DNA from: Arthrobacter pityocampae | GTDB taxonomy: Bacteria; Actinomycetota; Actinomycetes; Actinomycetales; Micrococcaceae | Length of the DNA stretch: 64,000 nt | Reading direction: 5' to 3' | Assembly (NCBI RefSeq): GCF_002927275.1 | Contig: NZ_PRKW01000007.1 | Span: 1 to 64,000 of the forward strand | In this document: in pieces, positions 9,325 to 17,546 of the stretch | Layout of the letters: each line of letters opens with the position of its first letter | Numbering within the stretch: position 1 is the first letter of the stretch | Made by a program: the position numbers and the translations under genes | The notes under the pieces: model-generated | Database searches by the model: none | What the model saw: the letters and a program-made list of their open reading frames with translations, nothing else | What the model was told of the DNA's origin: nothing

Positions 9325-10098
9325 CTAGTGCGACCGTCCTTCGACGAACGGCCCGACGACCTTCACGAGCCCGGCGATGCAGCCGATGATGACGAGCGAG
9401 AGTACCGCGAAGAACGGCATGTTCGGTTGCTTCTGCGCATCCGTGCGGTCGACCGCCACGACCTCACTGTCGGCGCTCGCCGTCGCGGATGCCGTGGGTG
9501 TGGGCGCGGGGGAAGTGGTGGACGGGGCTGCGGACGGGGAGGGCTTGGCGGAGGTCTTCGTGGGCTTCGGGGACGGAGTCTTCTCCACCGGCACCTCCTC
9601 GATGACCGCGGGCGCAGGCAACACCTCGGGCGCCGGCGGCAGGGGAGCCACTGGGACGACCGGTTGCACCGGGACAGGGACGGGGGCAGGTGGTGGTGCG
9701 GGTGCCGGCGGAGGCGTGGGATCCGGCGTCGGTGTCGGTGCCTTCGTCGGCTCGGGAGGTTCCGTGGGCTCGACCGGCGGAGGGCTGACCACCGGTGGCG
9801 CCGTCGTCGGCTGAGGTGTGGGTTCGGTCGTCGGGTCGACGGGCGGAGGAGGCTCGGGTGTCTCCTTCTTCGGGACAGGTCGCGTCGTCGATGCAGCGGG
9901 CGGAGGCTTTGTCGCCGGAGGGGGCGTCGTCTCCCGCTGCAGCGTCGGTGTCCGGTCCGTCTGCTCCGACTCGGGCGCAGGGCTGGTCTGCGTGGTGGCG
10001 GGGGAGACCTCTGTGGCCGCCGCGGGCAGGGCCCCGAGGGTGAGGCCGCACAGCATGACCGCGGTGGCTGACACGAGCGGATACAGGTGCTTGCTCAC
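9325..10098 (-). CDS. Secreted Pro/Thr-rich protein with C-terminal membrane anchor
   Basis: The 257-residue product has a signal peptide (about 1-28, with MLCGLTLGALPAAA before the likely cleavage site), a long Pro/Thr/Ser/Ala-rich stalk (about 30-215, with runs such as PEPPPPVDPTTEP) and a C-terminal transmembrane helix (about 229-247, FFAVLSLVIIGCIAGLVKVV) followed by a short tail. There is no LPXTG sorting motif. The stalk would span the peptidoglycan and expose little folded sequence. The start is a GTG with GGAG 7 bases upstream. No enzymatic domain is visible and the function is unknown. Confidence 0.75.
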   Translation of the reverse strand: MSKHLYPLVSATAVMLCGLTLGALPAAATEVSPATTQTSPAPESEQTDRTPTLQRETTPPPATKPPPAASTTRPVPKKETPEPPPPVDPTTEPTPQPTTAPPVVSPPPVEPTEPPEPTKAPTPTPDPTPPPAPAPPPAPVPVPVQPVVPVAPLPPAPEVLPAPAVIEEVPVEKTPSPKPTKTSAKPSPSAAPSTTSPAPTPTASATASADSEVVAVDRTDAQKQPNMPFFAVLSLVIIGCIAGLVKVVGPFVEGRSH

Positions 10099-10239
10099 GG
10101 GGCTCCAAGACTTTCGACAGACGGCTGACTTCTGCAGGTCACACTACCAACGCCGCGCGTCCTCGGTGGTTCCGCAGGGGTGTCGCCACTCGGGAACCCG
10201 GCCGGGACCGTCCGGTGATCAAACCGGAGCGCACCCGGG

Positions 10240-10743
10240 TCAGCGTGGCGGTAGGCGGCGCAGGTCGACGTCGAGGTGGCCGGCGTCGATGGTCGCCGTC
10301 ATGAACGTGCAGTGCGGTTGACGGCGACGGTCCGTGGGGGAGCCGGGGTTCAGCAGACGCAGTCCCGTCGTGGCCCGGGTGTCCCAGGGAATATGGCTGT
10401 GTCCGAACACCAGGACGTCGACGTCCGGATAGAGCGAGGCCATGCGGGCTTCCCGTCCCTGCTTCTGGCCCGTCTCGTGGACGACGGCGAGGCGGACGCC
10501 GTCGAGCTCGGCCCGTGCCACCAGGGGGAGGCGTGACCGGAGCTCACCGCCGTCGTTGTTCCCGTAGCAGGCGATGAGACGGCGGGACCGGTCCTCGAGC
10601 TCGTCCAGCAGCGGCAGCTCGGTCCAATCCCCGGCATGGACGACGACGTCGGACGCCTCGACCGCGTCCCACACCTCACCGGGCAGGTGCCGGGCACGCT
10701 TCGGCAGGTGGGTGTCGGCGAGGATCGTCAGGAGGAGGGGCAT
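10240..10743 (-). CDS. YfcE/MJ0936-type metallophosphoesterase
   Basis: The 167-residue protein carries the full calcineurin-like phosphoesterase motif set for a two-metal site: ADTHLP near the N-terminus, HAGDW, GNNDG, VVHETG and GHSHIPW. The compact size matches the YfcE/MJ0936 phosphodiesterase family, which hydrolyses phosphodiester bonds in vitro and whose cellular substrate is generally unknown. The frame is open to 11070, but only the ATG at 10743 gives the family N-terminus (MPLLLTILADTH). The sequence GAGAAT lies 6 bases upstream, so the transcript may be leaderless. Confidence 0.87.
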   Translation of the reverse strand: MPLLLTILADTHLPKRARHLPGEVWDAVEASDVVVHAGDWTELPLLDELEDRSRRLIACYGNNDGGELRSRLPLVARAELDGVRLAVVHETGQKQGREARMASLYPDVDVLVFGHSHIPWDTRATTGLRLLNPGSPTDRRRQPHCTFMTATIDAGHLDVDLRRLPPR

Positions 10744-10848
10744 CCAGCCATTCTCCGGTGCGTCCCCGACCCCGTGACAACGCGGCGACGCTGTGGGATG
10801 CTTCCGAAGCACGCTTACTAATCGGTATTCGACCCGTAGGAGGCAGCA

Positions 10849-11040
10849 ATGAACATCGACAAGGCACAGATCATCGACCTGCTGAAGAGCCAGGGCAAGA
10901 ACGACGACGCCGACCGGGCGCAGTCCGAACTCCCCGACCAGGTGGACCCGGAGCAGCACTCCGACCTCCTCGCGAAGTTCGGCATCAACCCGCAGGATCT
11001 GCTGGGCAAGATCCCCGGGCTGGGCGGTTTCGGAGGCTAG
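10849..11040 (+). CDS. Small conserved-looking protein, 63 residues
   Basis: A 63-residue soluble protein begins with a helix (MNIDKAQIIDLLKSQGKNDD) and ends in a Gly-rich tail (LGKIPGLGGFGG). The ribosome site TAGGAGG is well placed, 6 bases before the ATG. Composition is acidic and helical with no cysteine or membrane segment. I do not recognise a named domain. It lies 48 bases before another small gene on the same strand and may be co-transcribed with it. Confidence 0.72.
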   Translation: MNIDKAQIIDLLKSQGKNDDADRAQSELPDQVDPEQHSDLLAKFGINPQDLLGKIPGLGGFGG

Positions 11041-11088
11041 GGGACGCCCCCGGCCGGCCGTCGCCATCAACGATCGAAGGAGTCAGCA

Positions 11089-11469
11089 GTGGATACCAGT
11101 CAAGTGGTGTGGATCGTCGTCGGGATCTTCGTCCTCCTGGCCGTCATCGCCGTGGTGACGATCCTCACCGGCAAGCGCAGAGCGGCCCAGCATCAGCGTC
11201 AGGAGGAAGCGGACCGGCAGCGCGCGGCCGAGATGCGTGAGGAGGCGAAGGCCACCGAGCTGGAGGCCAGAGAGCGTGAAGCCAAGGCCTCGATGGCGGA
11301 GGCCGAAGCCCAGCGGGCCGAGGTCGAGGCCGAGAGGCTCCGCCAGCAGGCCCAGGAACGCCAGGCCGACGCACAGGGGTTACGGGAGACGGTGACGCAT
11401 CACCATCAGGAAGCCGACTCCATCGACCCGGATGTCACGCGGAACGACGATCCGCGCTCGGGCCGCTGA
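11089..11469 (+). CDS. Single-span membrane protein with coiled coil
   Basis: The 126-residue protein has one N-terminal transmembrane helix (about 6-27, VVWIVVGIFVLLAVIAVVTI) followed by about 70 residues of highly charged Glu/Arg/Ala/Gln heptads (about 32-100), which should form a long coiled coil in the cytoplasm. The start is a GTG with AAGGAG 8 bases upstream. Function is unknown; the architecture resembles small membrane scaffold or stress proteins. Confidence 0.75.
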   Translation: MDTSQVVWIVVGIFVLLAVIAVVTILTGKRRAAQHQRQEEADRQRAAEMREEAKATELEAREREAKASMAEAEAQRAEVEAERLRQQAQERQADAQGLRETVTHHHQEADSIDPDVTRNDDPRSGR

Positions 11470-11503
11470 TCGGTCGAGCCGGTCAGTGATCGGTCGGCCG
11501 GCC

Positions 11504-11538
11504 AGGAAGGGAGTCCGCCATGGGGGGGCTCCCTTCCT
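11504..11538. terminator. Terminator between convergent genes
   Basis: A 10-bp perfect stem (aggaagggag, 11504-11513, with ctcccttcct, 11529-11538) lies between convergent genes that end at 11469 and 11544. Confidence 0.7.
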
Positions 11539-11543
11539 GCTGC

Positions 11544-12734
11544 TCAGTAGCGGATGGCGTCGATGACCTTGACACGGACGGCGACGAGTGCCGGGATGAG
11601 TCCCGCGAGTGCGCCCACCGCTGTGGCCGCTGCGATTCCGATGAGCGCAGCCCCCACGGGGAAGGGCGGCAGGTCCGTCACTCCCTGGGCGATGAACGAC
11701 TCCACCCGGGGGTGCTTGATGACCGCGACGGACAGCATCACGCCGGCAACACCGGCGACGAACGTCGCGACGACCGATTCCGTCATGACGCCGAAGAAGA
11801 TCCGGCCCGACGTCGCGCCGAAGCTGCGCCGGATGCCGATCTCCCGTACGCGGTACTTGACGGTCACCATCGAGATGTTGAGCAGGCCCACCGCACCGAG
11901 CACGAGGACGAGCCCCGCGATCCCGCCGATCCCAAGGGTCACGACGGCGTACGGGTCACCCTGCGCCGCGTAGTCCTGCCGGTACACCTGCGCCTCCGCA
12001 CCGAGCTGCGAGGCGAGATCACCCTGCACGCGGGCGGTCAGGGCGTCCGCGATCTCCTCCGGAACCCACAGTTCGAGGGCGGGCGGGATGCCCTGGTCCT
12101 GGCCCAGGTCCCATTGCTCGGCCTGCCCGCGCAGGAGGAACGCCTGCGGCTGCGCCTCGGCGTAGTCGTCGGCCAGGACGCCGACGATGGTCGCGCTGAC
12201 GGGTGTCTCGGCCTCGATCGTGAGACCGGGCGCCGACCTCAGGTCGGGCGAGCCGACGAGGCGGTGGAACGCCTCGTTCACCACGACGGCGGGGGCGAGG
12301 CGCTGCTCGTCCACCTCCGTGAACCAGGAACCGTCGACGACGTCGAGGCGTCGCATCACACCGTAGTCCCGCTCGATGATGGTCGTCGGCGCCGCCACGA
12401 CCCCCGCCGGTCCCCGGATCGAGAGGCTGGTGTCGAGGCGAACGGAGCTGTAGCCGATGCGGTACCGCTCCACGACGTCGTCGTACGCGGCCAGCGTGCT
12501 TCCGGTGTCGACGGCACCCGTGGCGGAGTACACGCTCGCGCCGAGGGTCGCCGCGCGCCCACTCGTACGCTCCGAGGACTGGACCAGACCGGCCTGCGCC
12601 ATGGTCCCGAGGGCCACGACGGAGGTGAGCGCGGCGACGGACAGCATCACGCCGAGCAGCGCGAGCAGGACACGCGTCTTATGGATCCGCAGCTCGGAGA
12701 ATGCCTCGACCACCGAGGCGACGAACGCGGTCAT
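11544..12734 (-). CDS. ABC transporter permease, MacB/FtsX type
   Basis: The 396-residue permease has the MacB/FtsX plan: an N-terminal transmembrane helix (about 20-45), a large extracytoplasmic MacB_PCD-like domain (about 50-265), then three C-terminal helices (starting near VVTLGIGGIAGLVLVLGAVG) with the typical REIGIRRSFGAT segment before the second. It forms the membrane part of an efflux or mechanotransmission ABC system. It overlaps the end of the ATPase gene by 4 bases (ATGA), and a membrane-fusion-like protein gene precedes both, so the three form one operon. The exported substrate cannot be read from sequence. Confidence 0.88.
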   Translation of the reverse strand: MTAFVASVVEAFSELRIHKTRVLLALLGVMLSVAALTSVVALGTMAQAGLVQSSERTSGRAATLGASVYSATGAVDTGSTLAAYDDVVERYRIGYSSVRLDTSLSIRGPAGVVAAPTTIIERDYGVMRRLDVVDGSWFTEVDEQRLAPAVVVNEAFHRLVGSPDLRSAPGLTIEAETPVSATIVGVLADDYAEAQPQAFLLRGQAEQWDLGQDQGIPPALELWVPEEIADALTARVQGDLASQLGAEAQVYRQDYAAQGDPYAVVTLGIGGIAGLVLVLGAVGLLNISMVTVKYRVREIGIRRSFGATSGRIFFGVMTESVVATFVAGVAGVMLSVAVIKHPRVESFIAQGVTDLPPFPVGAALIGIAAATAVGALAGLIPALVAVRVKVIDAIRY

Positions 12735-13462
12735 GCCGGAACCACCTGGCGGCTGAGTACGCCGGCGTCGAGCCGGTAGAGGTCCTGCGACCGCGCCGCG
12801 ACGCTCACGTCGTGCGTGATCGTCACGAGCGCCGCGCCGGTCTCCCGCGCGACGTCGTCGAGCAGGTCCATGACCGCCGCCCCGGTGTCGAGATCGAGGG
12901 CCCCGGTGGGTTCGTCCGCGAGGATGAGCCGGGGCCCGCGCACCAGGGCGCGGGCGATCGCCACGCGCTGCTGCTCGCCGCCGGAGAGCTTCTGCGGCAG
13001 TTCACGGAGCCGGGAGCCCAGACCCACCCGCTCGAGCATCGCGGCGGCAAGCTTCTCACGGCGCCAGAACTGCCGCCCGCCCGCGTACAGCAGGGGCGTC
13101 ATCACGTTGTCCAGGGCGGTCCGGCCGGGCAGCAGGTTGAACTGCTGGAAGACGAAACCCACCGCGGACCCGCGCAGGCGGGCCCGCTCGTCGGCTCCGA
13201 GGCGGCGGGCATCGGCCCCCTCGAAGAACAGCCCGCCCTCGGTGGGGACGTCGAGCAGTCCGAGGAGATTGAGCAGCGTCGACTTCCCCGAGCCCGATCG
13301 CCCCACGATCGCGACGCGGTCGCCACGGTGGATGTCGAGGTCGATGCCACGCAGGACGTGCAGATCCTCGGCGTCGAGGATCCTGACCGTTCGTGTGACC
13401 CCGCGCAGTGACACGAGCGGTGCACCGTCGCTCGCAGCGGGTGGACCGGTGCGGTGCCGCAC
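12731..13462 (-). CDS. ABC transporter ATPase, MacB/LolD type
   Basis: The 243-residue ATPase has Walker A GRSGSGKST (54-62), Q106, signature LSGGE (159-163) and Walker B LILADE (179-184) followed by PTGALD, the pattern of the LolD/MacB/FtsE group. It energises the adjacent FtsX-like permease, whose start overlaps its stop. A GTG at 13462 is the likely start, only 3 bases after the stop of the upstream gene. No Shine-Dalgarno is visible, so translation is probably coupled; a GTG at residue 17 is a possible alternative. Confidence 0.9.
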   Translation of the reverse strand: MRHRTGPPAASDGAPLVSLRGVTRTVRILDAEDLHVLRGIDLDIHRGDRVAIVGRSGSGKSTLLNLLGLLDVPTEGGLFFEGADARRLGADERARLRGSAVGFVFQQFNLLPGRTALDNVMTPLLYAGGRQFWRREKLAAAMLERVGLGSRLRELPQKLSGGEQQRVAIARALVRGPRLILADEPTGALDLDTGAAVMDLLDDVARETGAALVTITHDVSVAARSQDLYRLDAGVLSRQVVPA

Positions 13463-13465
13463 GCC

Positions 13466-14551
13466 CTAGCCGCCCATCATCGCGTAGGGGTCCTGGTTCA
13501 GGGGGGCGTCGCTGCCGGGGACGAATTCGAGGATCATGTCGCCCTCCGCGAGCCCTTCGGTGATTTCCACGAAGGAACCGTCATTGAGCCCGAGCTTCAC
13601 CTCCCGCTCGGTGGTCTCACCGGCCGGGTCCTGCACCCACACGACGCCCGTGGCGATGGATCCCTTCACCGCCGTCGTCGGCACGGTGACCACGTTCTCC
13701 GCGACCCCCGCGCTCAGCACGATGTCCGCGGAGAGGCCGACGAACACCGGTACCTCGGCCGGGACGGGACAGGACAGTGCACCCGCGGGAGTCGACCCGC
13801 CGTCGGCCTCGGGGCCCTGGGGCGGGGCGAGGGGGCCCGCCATGGCCGCCCGTTCCGATCCGGCGTCGGTCCCGCCACCGGATGCATCCTGCGGCTCGTC
13901 GATGCGTGGTTCGGTGCAGGTGAACGGTGCGGCTCCACCCGTGATGGAGATGACCGCCGACGACGGCCGGTCCAGCAGCCGGAACTGTTGGGCTGCTGTC
14001 AGTGTGCCGGTGACGTGATAGGTGCCGGGGCTCACCGTGCCGGCGGTCTGTCCGATGGCGACGGACTCGCCGATGAGGGGCGTGAACGCCGTCAGCGTCC
14101 CGGCCGCCGGGGCGAGGATGTCGTAGTACTCGTAGACCGTCTCGACGGGTGCGGGTGCTGCAGGCGCGGGTGCGTCGTCGTCGCCGTCCACCGCCTCCTC
14201 GACCGGGGCGGGCGCCGGCTGGATCTTCGCGGGTTCCCGCACCTGGAACAGGGCGGTGCCCTCCTCCACGGAGTCGCCCTCCTCGACGAAGACGACGACG
14301 ACCTCGCCCTGGGCCGTCGACCGCACCGGGACGCCGTCGTCGGCGGCGACCGTTCCTGTGAGCTCGATCGTGTTGGCGACCGTTCCGAGACCCACCGGCA
14401 CGGCCGGTGTCATCACCTCGGCGGTCGGGTACTGGGCGTCGGCGGCGAGCTCGACGCCGTCGAAGAAGGCGATCTTGACCAGGGCGACGGCGATGACGGC
14501 GAACACCACCAGCCACGCGATCGGCAAGAGAACACGGCGAAGTACGAACAT
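13466..14551 (-). CDS. Membrane-fusion-like protein, MacA/HlyD type
   Basis: The 361-residue protein has one N-terminal transmembrane anchor (about 8-28, LLPIAWLVVFAVIAVALVKI), a biotinyl-lipoyl-like half (VPVRSTAQGEVVVVFVEEGD), an acidic Ala/Pro-rich insert, a second lipoyl-like half (YDILAPAAGTLTAFTPLIGE), and a C-terminal beta-barrel region with VVTVPTTAVKG. This is the layout of periplasmic adaptor proteins as found in Gram-positive MacAB-like systems. Two cysteines (in FTCTEP and LSCPVP) flank an extra Gly/Pro-rich loop and could form a disulfide. The ATG at 14551 follows GGGGGAAAGAA; the longer open frame to 14605 lacks a ribosome site. It is the first gene of the efflux operon. Confidence 0.83.
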   Translation of the reverse strand: MFVLRRVLLPIAWLVVFAVIAVALVKIAFFDGVELAADAQYPTAEVMTPAVPVGLGTVANTIELTGTVAADDGVPVRSTAQGEVVVVFVEEGDSVEEGTALFQVREPAKIQPAPAPVEEAVDGDDDAPAPAAPAPVETVYEYYDILAPAAGTLTAFTPLIGESVAIGQTAGTVSPGTYHVTGTLTAAQQFRLLDRPSSAVISITGGAAPFTCTEPRIDEPQDASGGGTDAGSERAAMAGPLAPPQGPEADGGSTPAGALSCPVPAEVPVFVGLSADIVLSAGVAENVVTVPTTAVKGSIATGVVWVQDPAGETTEREVKLGLNDGSFVEITEGLAEGDMILEFVPGSDAPLNQDPYAMMGG

Positions 14552-14778
14552 TTCTTTCCCCCATATGTCGTGGGTCCGCGGGACCCTGCCCGGCGCAGAC
14601 GACACCCGGCAGTCGTCAGCATAGGGGGACCGGCCCGCTCTCAGGGCGCAGGGCGCGCGAGCAATCCCCGGAAGGTCGTGACGGTTCCGCGAGCGTCGTG
14701 CCCGTCACGCCGCAGACCGGACGCATCCTCAGGATCTTCTCCGGGTGAACGGACCGAGCAGACGGACGCGGGTTTCAC

Positions 14779-15030
14779 CTAGAGGCTGGTGAGCTGCTGC
14801 CGGCAACTGGAGGAGACGATCCGGACGGTGCTCGGCGGGTTGTTGATCAGTGTCGCTGCCGGCCGGACAGGACGCCGTTGAAGGTCGCCGCCGCAGTTAG
14901 GGCAGGACCGATTCCTGAAGCGTTCCACGCAGTCCGGGCACCATGTGCACTCGAAAGTGCAGATGTAGGCCTCGTCGGCGGGGGTGAGGTCTCGGTCGCA
15001 GCATTCGCAGTTCGGGCGGATTTCCAGCAC
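14779..15030 (-). CDS. DUF1272 small cysteine-rich protein
   Basis: The 83-residue protein starts MLEIRPNCECCDRDL and matches the DUF1272 pattern. Its cysteines (C8, C10, C11, C24, C28, C31, C34, C43, C46) sit in paired arrangements, CPDC and CPNC among them, that should bind one or two zinc ions. DUF1272 proteins have no established function; they are small, often standalone, and resemble zinc-ribbon proteins. The start is a GTG with GGAAG about 10 bases upstream. It is divergently oriented to the GNAT gene. The C-terminal 25 residues after the zinc region are variable-looking. Confidence 0.82.
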   Translation of the reverse strand: MLEIRPNCECCDRDLTPADEAYICTFECTWCPDCVERFRNRSCPNCGGDLQRRPVRPAATLINNPPSTVRIVSSSCRQQLTSL

Positions 15031-15163
15031 GTGGCAATACTTCCATACGGCGCAGGGGTGGGAGGGTGAAGCGTCTCATCCCTCGACGGGACGCGGCGCA
15101 GCTGATCGCCGGACGCGGGCGAGGCAGGGATCCGGGGAGTTTTCGGATGTGCGAGGCTGAGGT

Positions 15164-15736
15164 ATGGGAACCAATTCCGACGTGCCGCCGTGGCCCGTCG
15201 AAGATCCGAGCTACGACGGCGTAGTGCTGCGCACGTTCCAGGATGACGACACCGGGATGGCTATGGAATTGGCCCGCGACGACTACGTCCCCATGATCGG
15301 AACTCTCCCGAGCCATGCATCCAGGGAGGAAGCTCTTGCGTGGGTGGAACGTCAACGGCAGCGCCATACCGACGGCACGGGCTTCTCCTTCTCCATTGCC
15401 GATGCCGGGACAGGCTGCTCTCTGGGCCAGATGGGGCTGTGGACCCGTGAATTGAAGCAGGGGCGCGCCCAGGCAGGCTACGGGGTCATGCCCAGTGCGC
15501 GCGGACGGGGTGTTGCCGGAAGGGCGTTGCGCGCGCTCCTGGATTTCGCGTGGACCATCCCCGAGCTGCACCGGGTGGAGCTCCATATCGAGCCGTGGAA
15601 CACCGCCTCGGTCCGCAGCGCCGACCGCGCGGGATTCCACCGGGAAGGGCTCCTGCGCAGCTACCAGGATATCGGCGGTGAACGCCGGGACATGCTTCTC
15701 CATGCCGCAGTCAGAGCTCGTCGAGGGAGTCTGTGA
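15164..15736 (+). CDS. GNAT family N-acetyltransferase, RimJ/RimL type
   Basis: The 190-residue protein has the RimJ/RimL-like GNAT fold: VVLRTFQDDD at the first strand, the acetyl-CoA pyrophosphate loop ARGRGVAGRALRALL (about 111-125), then ELHRVELHIEPWNTASVRSADRAGF, which is the hallmark of this subgroup, and a closing RRDMLLHAAV strand. It would transfer an acetyl group to an amine on a protein N-terminus, an amino acid or an antibiotic-like amine; the acceptor is unknown. GAGG lies close to the ATG. It is a single gene with no operon partner. Confidence 0.87.
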   Translation: MGTNSDVPPWPVEDPSYDGVVLRTFQDDDTGMAMELARDDYVPMIGTLPSHASREEALAWVERQRQRHTDGTGFSFSIADAGTGCSLGQMGLWTRELKQGRAQAGYGVMPSARGRGVAGRALRALLDFAWTIPELHRVELHIEPWNTASVRSADRAGFHREGLLRSYQDIGGERRDMLLHAAVRARRGSL

Positions 15737-16053
15737 CAGCGGTGGACGACCGGTCGGTTCTCCCGGTTGCAGCACCGGAGGAGGTTTCCCCGTCTGCCGG
15801 TTCGGTCGGGAGCGCATCCGGGCCCGCTGCACACCGCTGATCGGCGAGCGGGCGCCCCTCCCGGACGGTCGCGCGAGTGGATCGTCGACCGGGCCAGGTG
15901 CTGCACGGCCTCACCTGCGCCCGCAACCGGCCCCGGCTCGTCCGCCCCCTGGTGCGGGCGCACCTTACGTCATCGGGGGTGTGATCTGCCAGTGTGAGGA
16001 ACACGATAACGACGCCTCGCCGCGCTGTCCGGGCGCCCCGCCATAGTTGAGCT
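15737..16053. other. 317-base gap with no gene recognised
   Basis: No ORF in this stretch has a convincing start, ribosome site or protein-like composition on either strand. It holds a short perfect inverted repeat (ggtgcg gg cgcacc, about 15951-15964) and, at its right end, the candidate -10 box of the next gene. Confidence 0.5.
16042..16047 (+). promoter_or_regulatory. -10 box of a probably leaderless gene
   Basis: CATAGT is followed by exactly 6 bases and then the ATG at 16054, with no Shine-Dalgarno between. Transcription would start at or next to the A of the start codon. Confidence 0.5.
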
Positions 16054-16326
16054 ATGGATCAATGGCAGGGACTCCTCGCGCAGTGCGCCCGGAGTATGGG
16101 GTTCGACCGCGGGCATCGACGCGCGGCCTATGCGCTTGCAGGTGTGGGGGTCTTCTGGGCCGTCGGGCTGTTCGGTGGTCTGCGGATCCTCCACAGCGCA
16201 TCATCGCCGATGACCACCCTCGTGGTGCTGTACGTGATGCTGGCCGCCGTCGCGCTCTCGCTCGTCGTGGCCGCCGCCGCAGTCGCCGAACTGGGGCGGC
16301 AGGCAGCCGAGAAGCGCCGCCGCTAG
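16054..16326 (+). CDS. Small two-span membrane protein
   Basis: The 90-residue protein has a short Arg/His-containing N-terminus and two transmembrane helices (about 25-46, YALAGVGVFWAVGLFGGLRI, and about 53-75, TTLVVLYVMLAAVALSLVVA) and ends in a basic tail (EKRRR). No family was recognised. The upstream CATAGT at a 6-base distance suggests a leaderless message. Confidence 0.65.
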   Translation: MDQWQGLLAQCARSMGFDRGHRRAAYALAGVGVFWAVGLFGGLRILHSASSPMTTLVVLYVMLAAVALSLVVAAAAVAELGRQAAEKRRR

Positions 16327-16395
16327 GCACGGAACCCCATCAAAGGCACGCCCGCAACCCGGGCAACAGGCCAGGCATCGATGCACGACGGCGGG

Positions 16396-16401
16396 TAGCG
16401 T
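16396..16401 (+). promoter_or_regulatory. -10 box of a probably leaderless gene
   Basis: TAGCGT lies 7 bases before the ATG at 16409 and no ribosome site is present. This favours the ATG over the GTG at 16400, which overlaps the box itself. Confidence 0.42.
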
Positions 16402-16408
16402 GAACAGC

Positions 16409-16618
16409 ATGCTGACCGTTCCCGAGAATTTCCCGCCCGCCTACATCCGATACCTCGAGGCCCAGGACGAAGGCTTTGCCGAGACAGTGCTGATGGTCAT
16501 GAAACAGTCCGTCGCGGAAGGCAAGCACGGCATCCTGATCAGCGACCAGGCCCTGGATCGCGGGGCCGAGACGTCCAAGGAAGTACCGTTCGGCGAGATC
16601 GTCGAAGGGACCCGCTGA
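16409..16618 (+). CDS. Small hypothetical protein, 69 residues
   Basis: This acidic, helical protein contains AYIRYLEAQDEGFAETVLMV and a Gly/Ile segment GKHGILISDQALDRG. There is no membrane segment, cysteine or known domain. The frame is also open from a GTG at 16400, but the ATG at 16409 sits at the leaderless distance from TAGCGT. The composition is protein-like and unlike a shadow ORF, and a strong terminator follows at 16661. Function unknown. Confidence 0.62.
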   Translation: MLTVPENFPPAYIRYLEAQDEGFAETVLMVMKQSVAEGKHGILISDQALDRGAETSKEVPFGEIVEGTR

Positions 16619-16660
16619 CCCGCGACACCGGGACGAGCGCGCCCCGACCATGCACCGGAC

Positions 16661-16692
16661 GGAGAACGCCGACCCCGAGGTCGGCGTTCTCC
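16661..16692. terminator. Terminator between convergent small genes
   Basis: A perfect 14-bp stem (16661-16674 with 16679-16692) with loop CCGA separates the gene ending at 16618 from the minus-strand small gene ending at 16718. It can serve both. Confidence 0.85.
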
Positions 16693-16717
16693 GTCTGCCG
16701 CGTGAAGGCGTTGCTCC

Positions 16718-16867
16718 TCAGGACCCAGCGCCCGTCTGGTCGTCGGAGTCCGCACCCTCGGAAGGTTCCTCGGAGTGCACCCTGATGTCCGCCGGGTCGG
16801 CGGCAGTGTCACCCTCGGCGGGGGCCTCGTTGTGGACCCGGTCGTCGTCGCGTGGATTCTCTGACAT
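16718..16867 (-). CDS. Small acidic protein, 49 residues
   Basis: A 49-codon ORF begins MSENPRDDDRVHNEAP and ends DDQTGAGS. GAAAGGA is well placed 8 bases before the ATG. The protein is strongly acidic and hydrophilic, with a repeated VHNEAPAEG / VHSEEPSEG pattern, and is probably disordered. A terminator lies directly downstream, which supports expression as a separate unit. No function can be assigned. Confidence 0.68.
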   Translation of the reverse strand: MSENPRDDDRVHNEAPAEGDTAADPADIRVHSEEPSEGADSDDQTGAGS

Positions 16868-16979
16868 GCGCTCGTCCTTTCGGTTCGGGGGAGCACGAGC
16901 TCCCTGGGCGTCAGTCTACGGAGCGGCCTCCCCGGGCATCGCGGCGGCGTTCCAAGTAGCGCCGAGTCATCAGCAGGCT

Positions 16980-16985
16980 TACTAT
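16980..16985 (+). promoter_or_regulatory. -10 box of a probably leaderless gene
   Basis: TACTAT is followed by 6 bases (CGGGTC) and the ATG at 16992; no Shine-Dalgarno is present. Confidence 0.5.
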
Positions 16986-16991
16986 CGGGTC

Positions 16992-17504
16992 ATGGAAGCA
17001 CCGGACACCGTCGCGCCGTCCCTGGGCCGCCCACGGGCGATCGCGCGATCTGCCGCCGTCGGTCTGTTGACGGTGGGGCTCGGGGCGGGCGTCCATGCCC
17101 TATCGGGAGGCTCGCTCCCGAGCCTCCCGATACTGTGCGCTCTCGCGGCGCTCGCCGTCCTGACGGCCACCCTCGTCGGGCGGGTGCGGCTACCCGGATG
17201 GGGTGTCCTACTGTTGCTCGGCGCCGGACAGCAGGTGCTTCATTGGCTCCTCGGCGGACTCGCGCCAGGTCCCGTGAGAGTCGCTTCCGGCCCGGCGGTC
17301 CACCACGACGGCGATGTGCCCGTCGGGTCGGGGGCCGCGCAGGGGCACTCCCCGGAAGTCATGCTGATGCTCCACACGCATCTGGCCGTCGCCCTCCTCC
17401 TCGGGTGGGCCGCCCTCCGCCTCCCGGAGCTCCGGGCCCGGCTGGACCGCCATCTGCGGTCCGGGAGTAGGCCACGAACCGCGAAGGGCACCCCCGTCGC
17501 GTGA
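16992..17504 (+). CDS. Integral membrane protein with His-rich loop, 170 residues
   Basis: The protein has about four transmembrane helices: about 17-35, 38-56 (LPILCALAALAVLTATLVG), 60-80 (WGVLLLLGAGQQVLHWLLGG) and 128-145 (LHTHLAVALLLGWAALRLPE). A loop of about 35 residues with several His and Gly residues sits before the last helix. Histidines on the membrane faces (LHW, MLHTHL) could bind a metal, but this is speculative and no family was recognised. The open frame extends to 16650, but the ATG at 16992 has the leaderless-promoter arrangement and removes a non-protein-like N-terminus. A terminator overlaps its stop codon. Confidence 0.68.
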   Translation: MEAPDTVAPSLGRPRAIARSAAVGLLTVGLGAGVHALSGGSLPSLPILCALAALAVLTATLVGRVRLPGWGVLLLLGAGQQVLHWLLGGLAPGPVRVASGPAVHHDGDVPVGSGAAQGHSPEVMLMLHTHLAVALLLGWAALRLPELRARLDRHLRSGSRPRTAKGTPVA

Positions 17505-17516
17505 CGAGGGTGCCCT
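17485..17516 (+). terminator. Terminator overlapping a stop codon
   Basis: agggcaccc (17485-17493) pairs with gggtgccct (17508-17516), with further pairing inside (cgtc/gacg). The stem contains the TGA of the preceding gene at 17502-17504. Confidence 0.72.
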
Positions 17517-17546
17517 CCAGTGCGCTGGTAGGCACCGGCCCGGATC

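Noticed and set aside
9325-10098. Pro-rich protein as a sortase substrate
   Set aside because: There is no LPXTG-like motif before the C-terminal helix.
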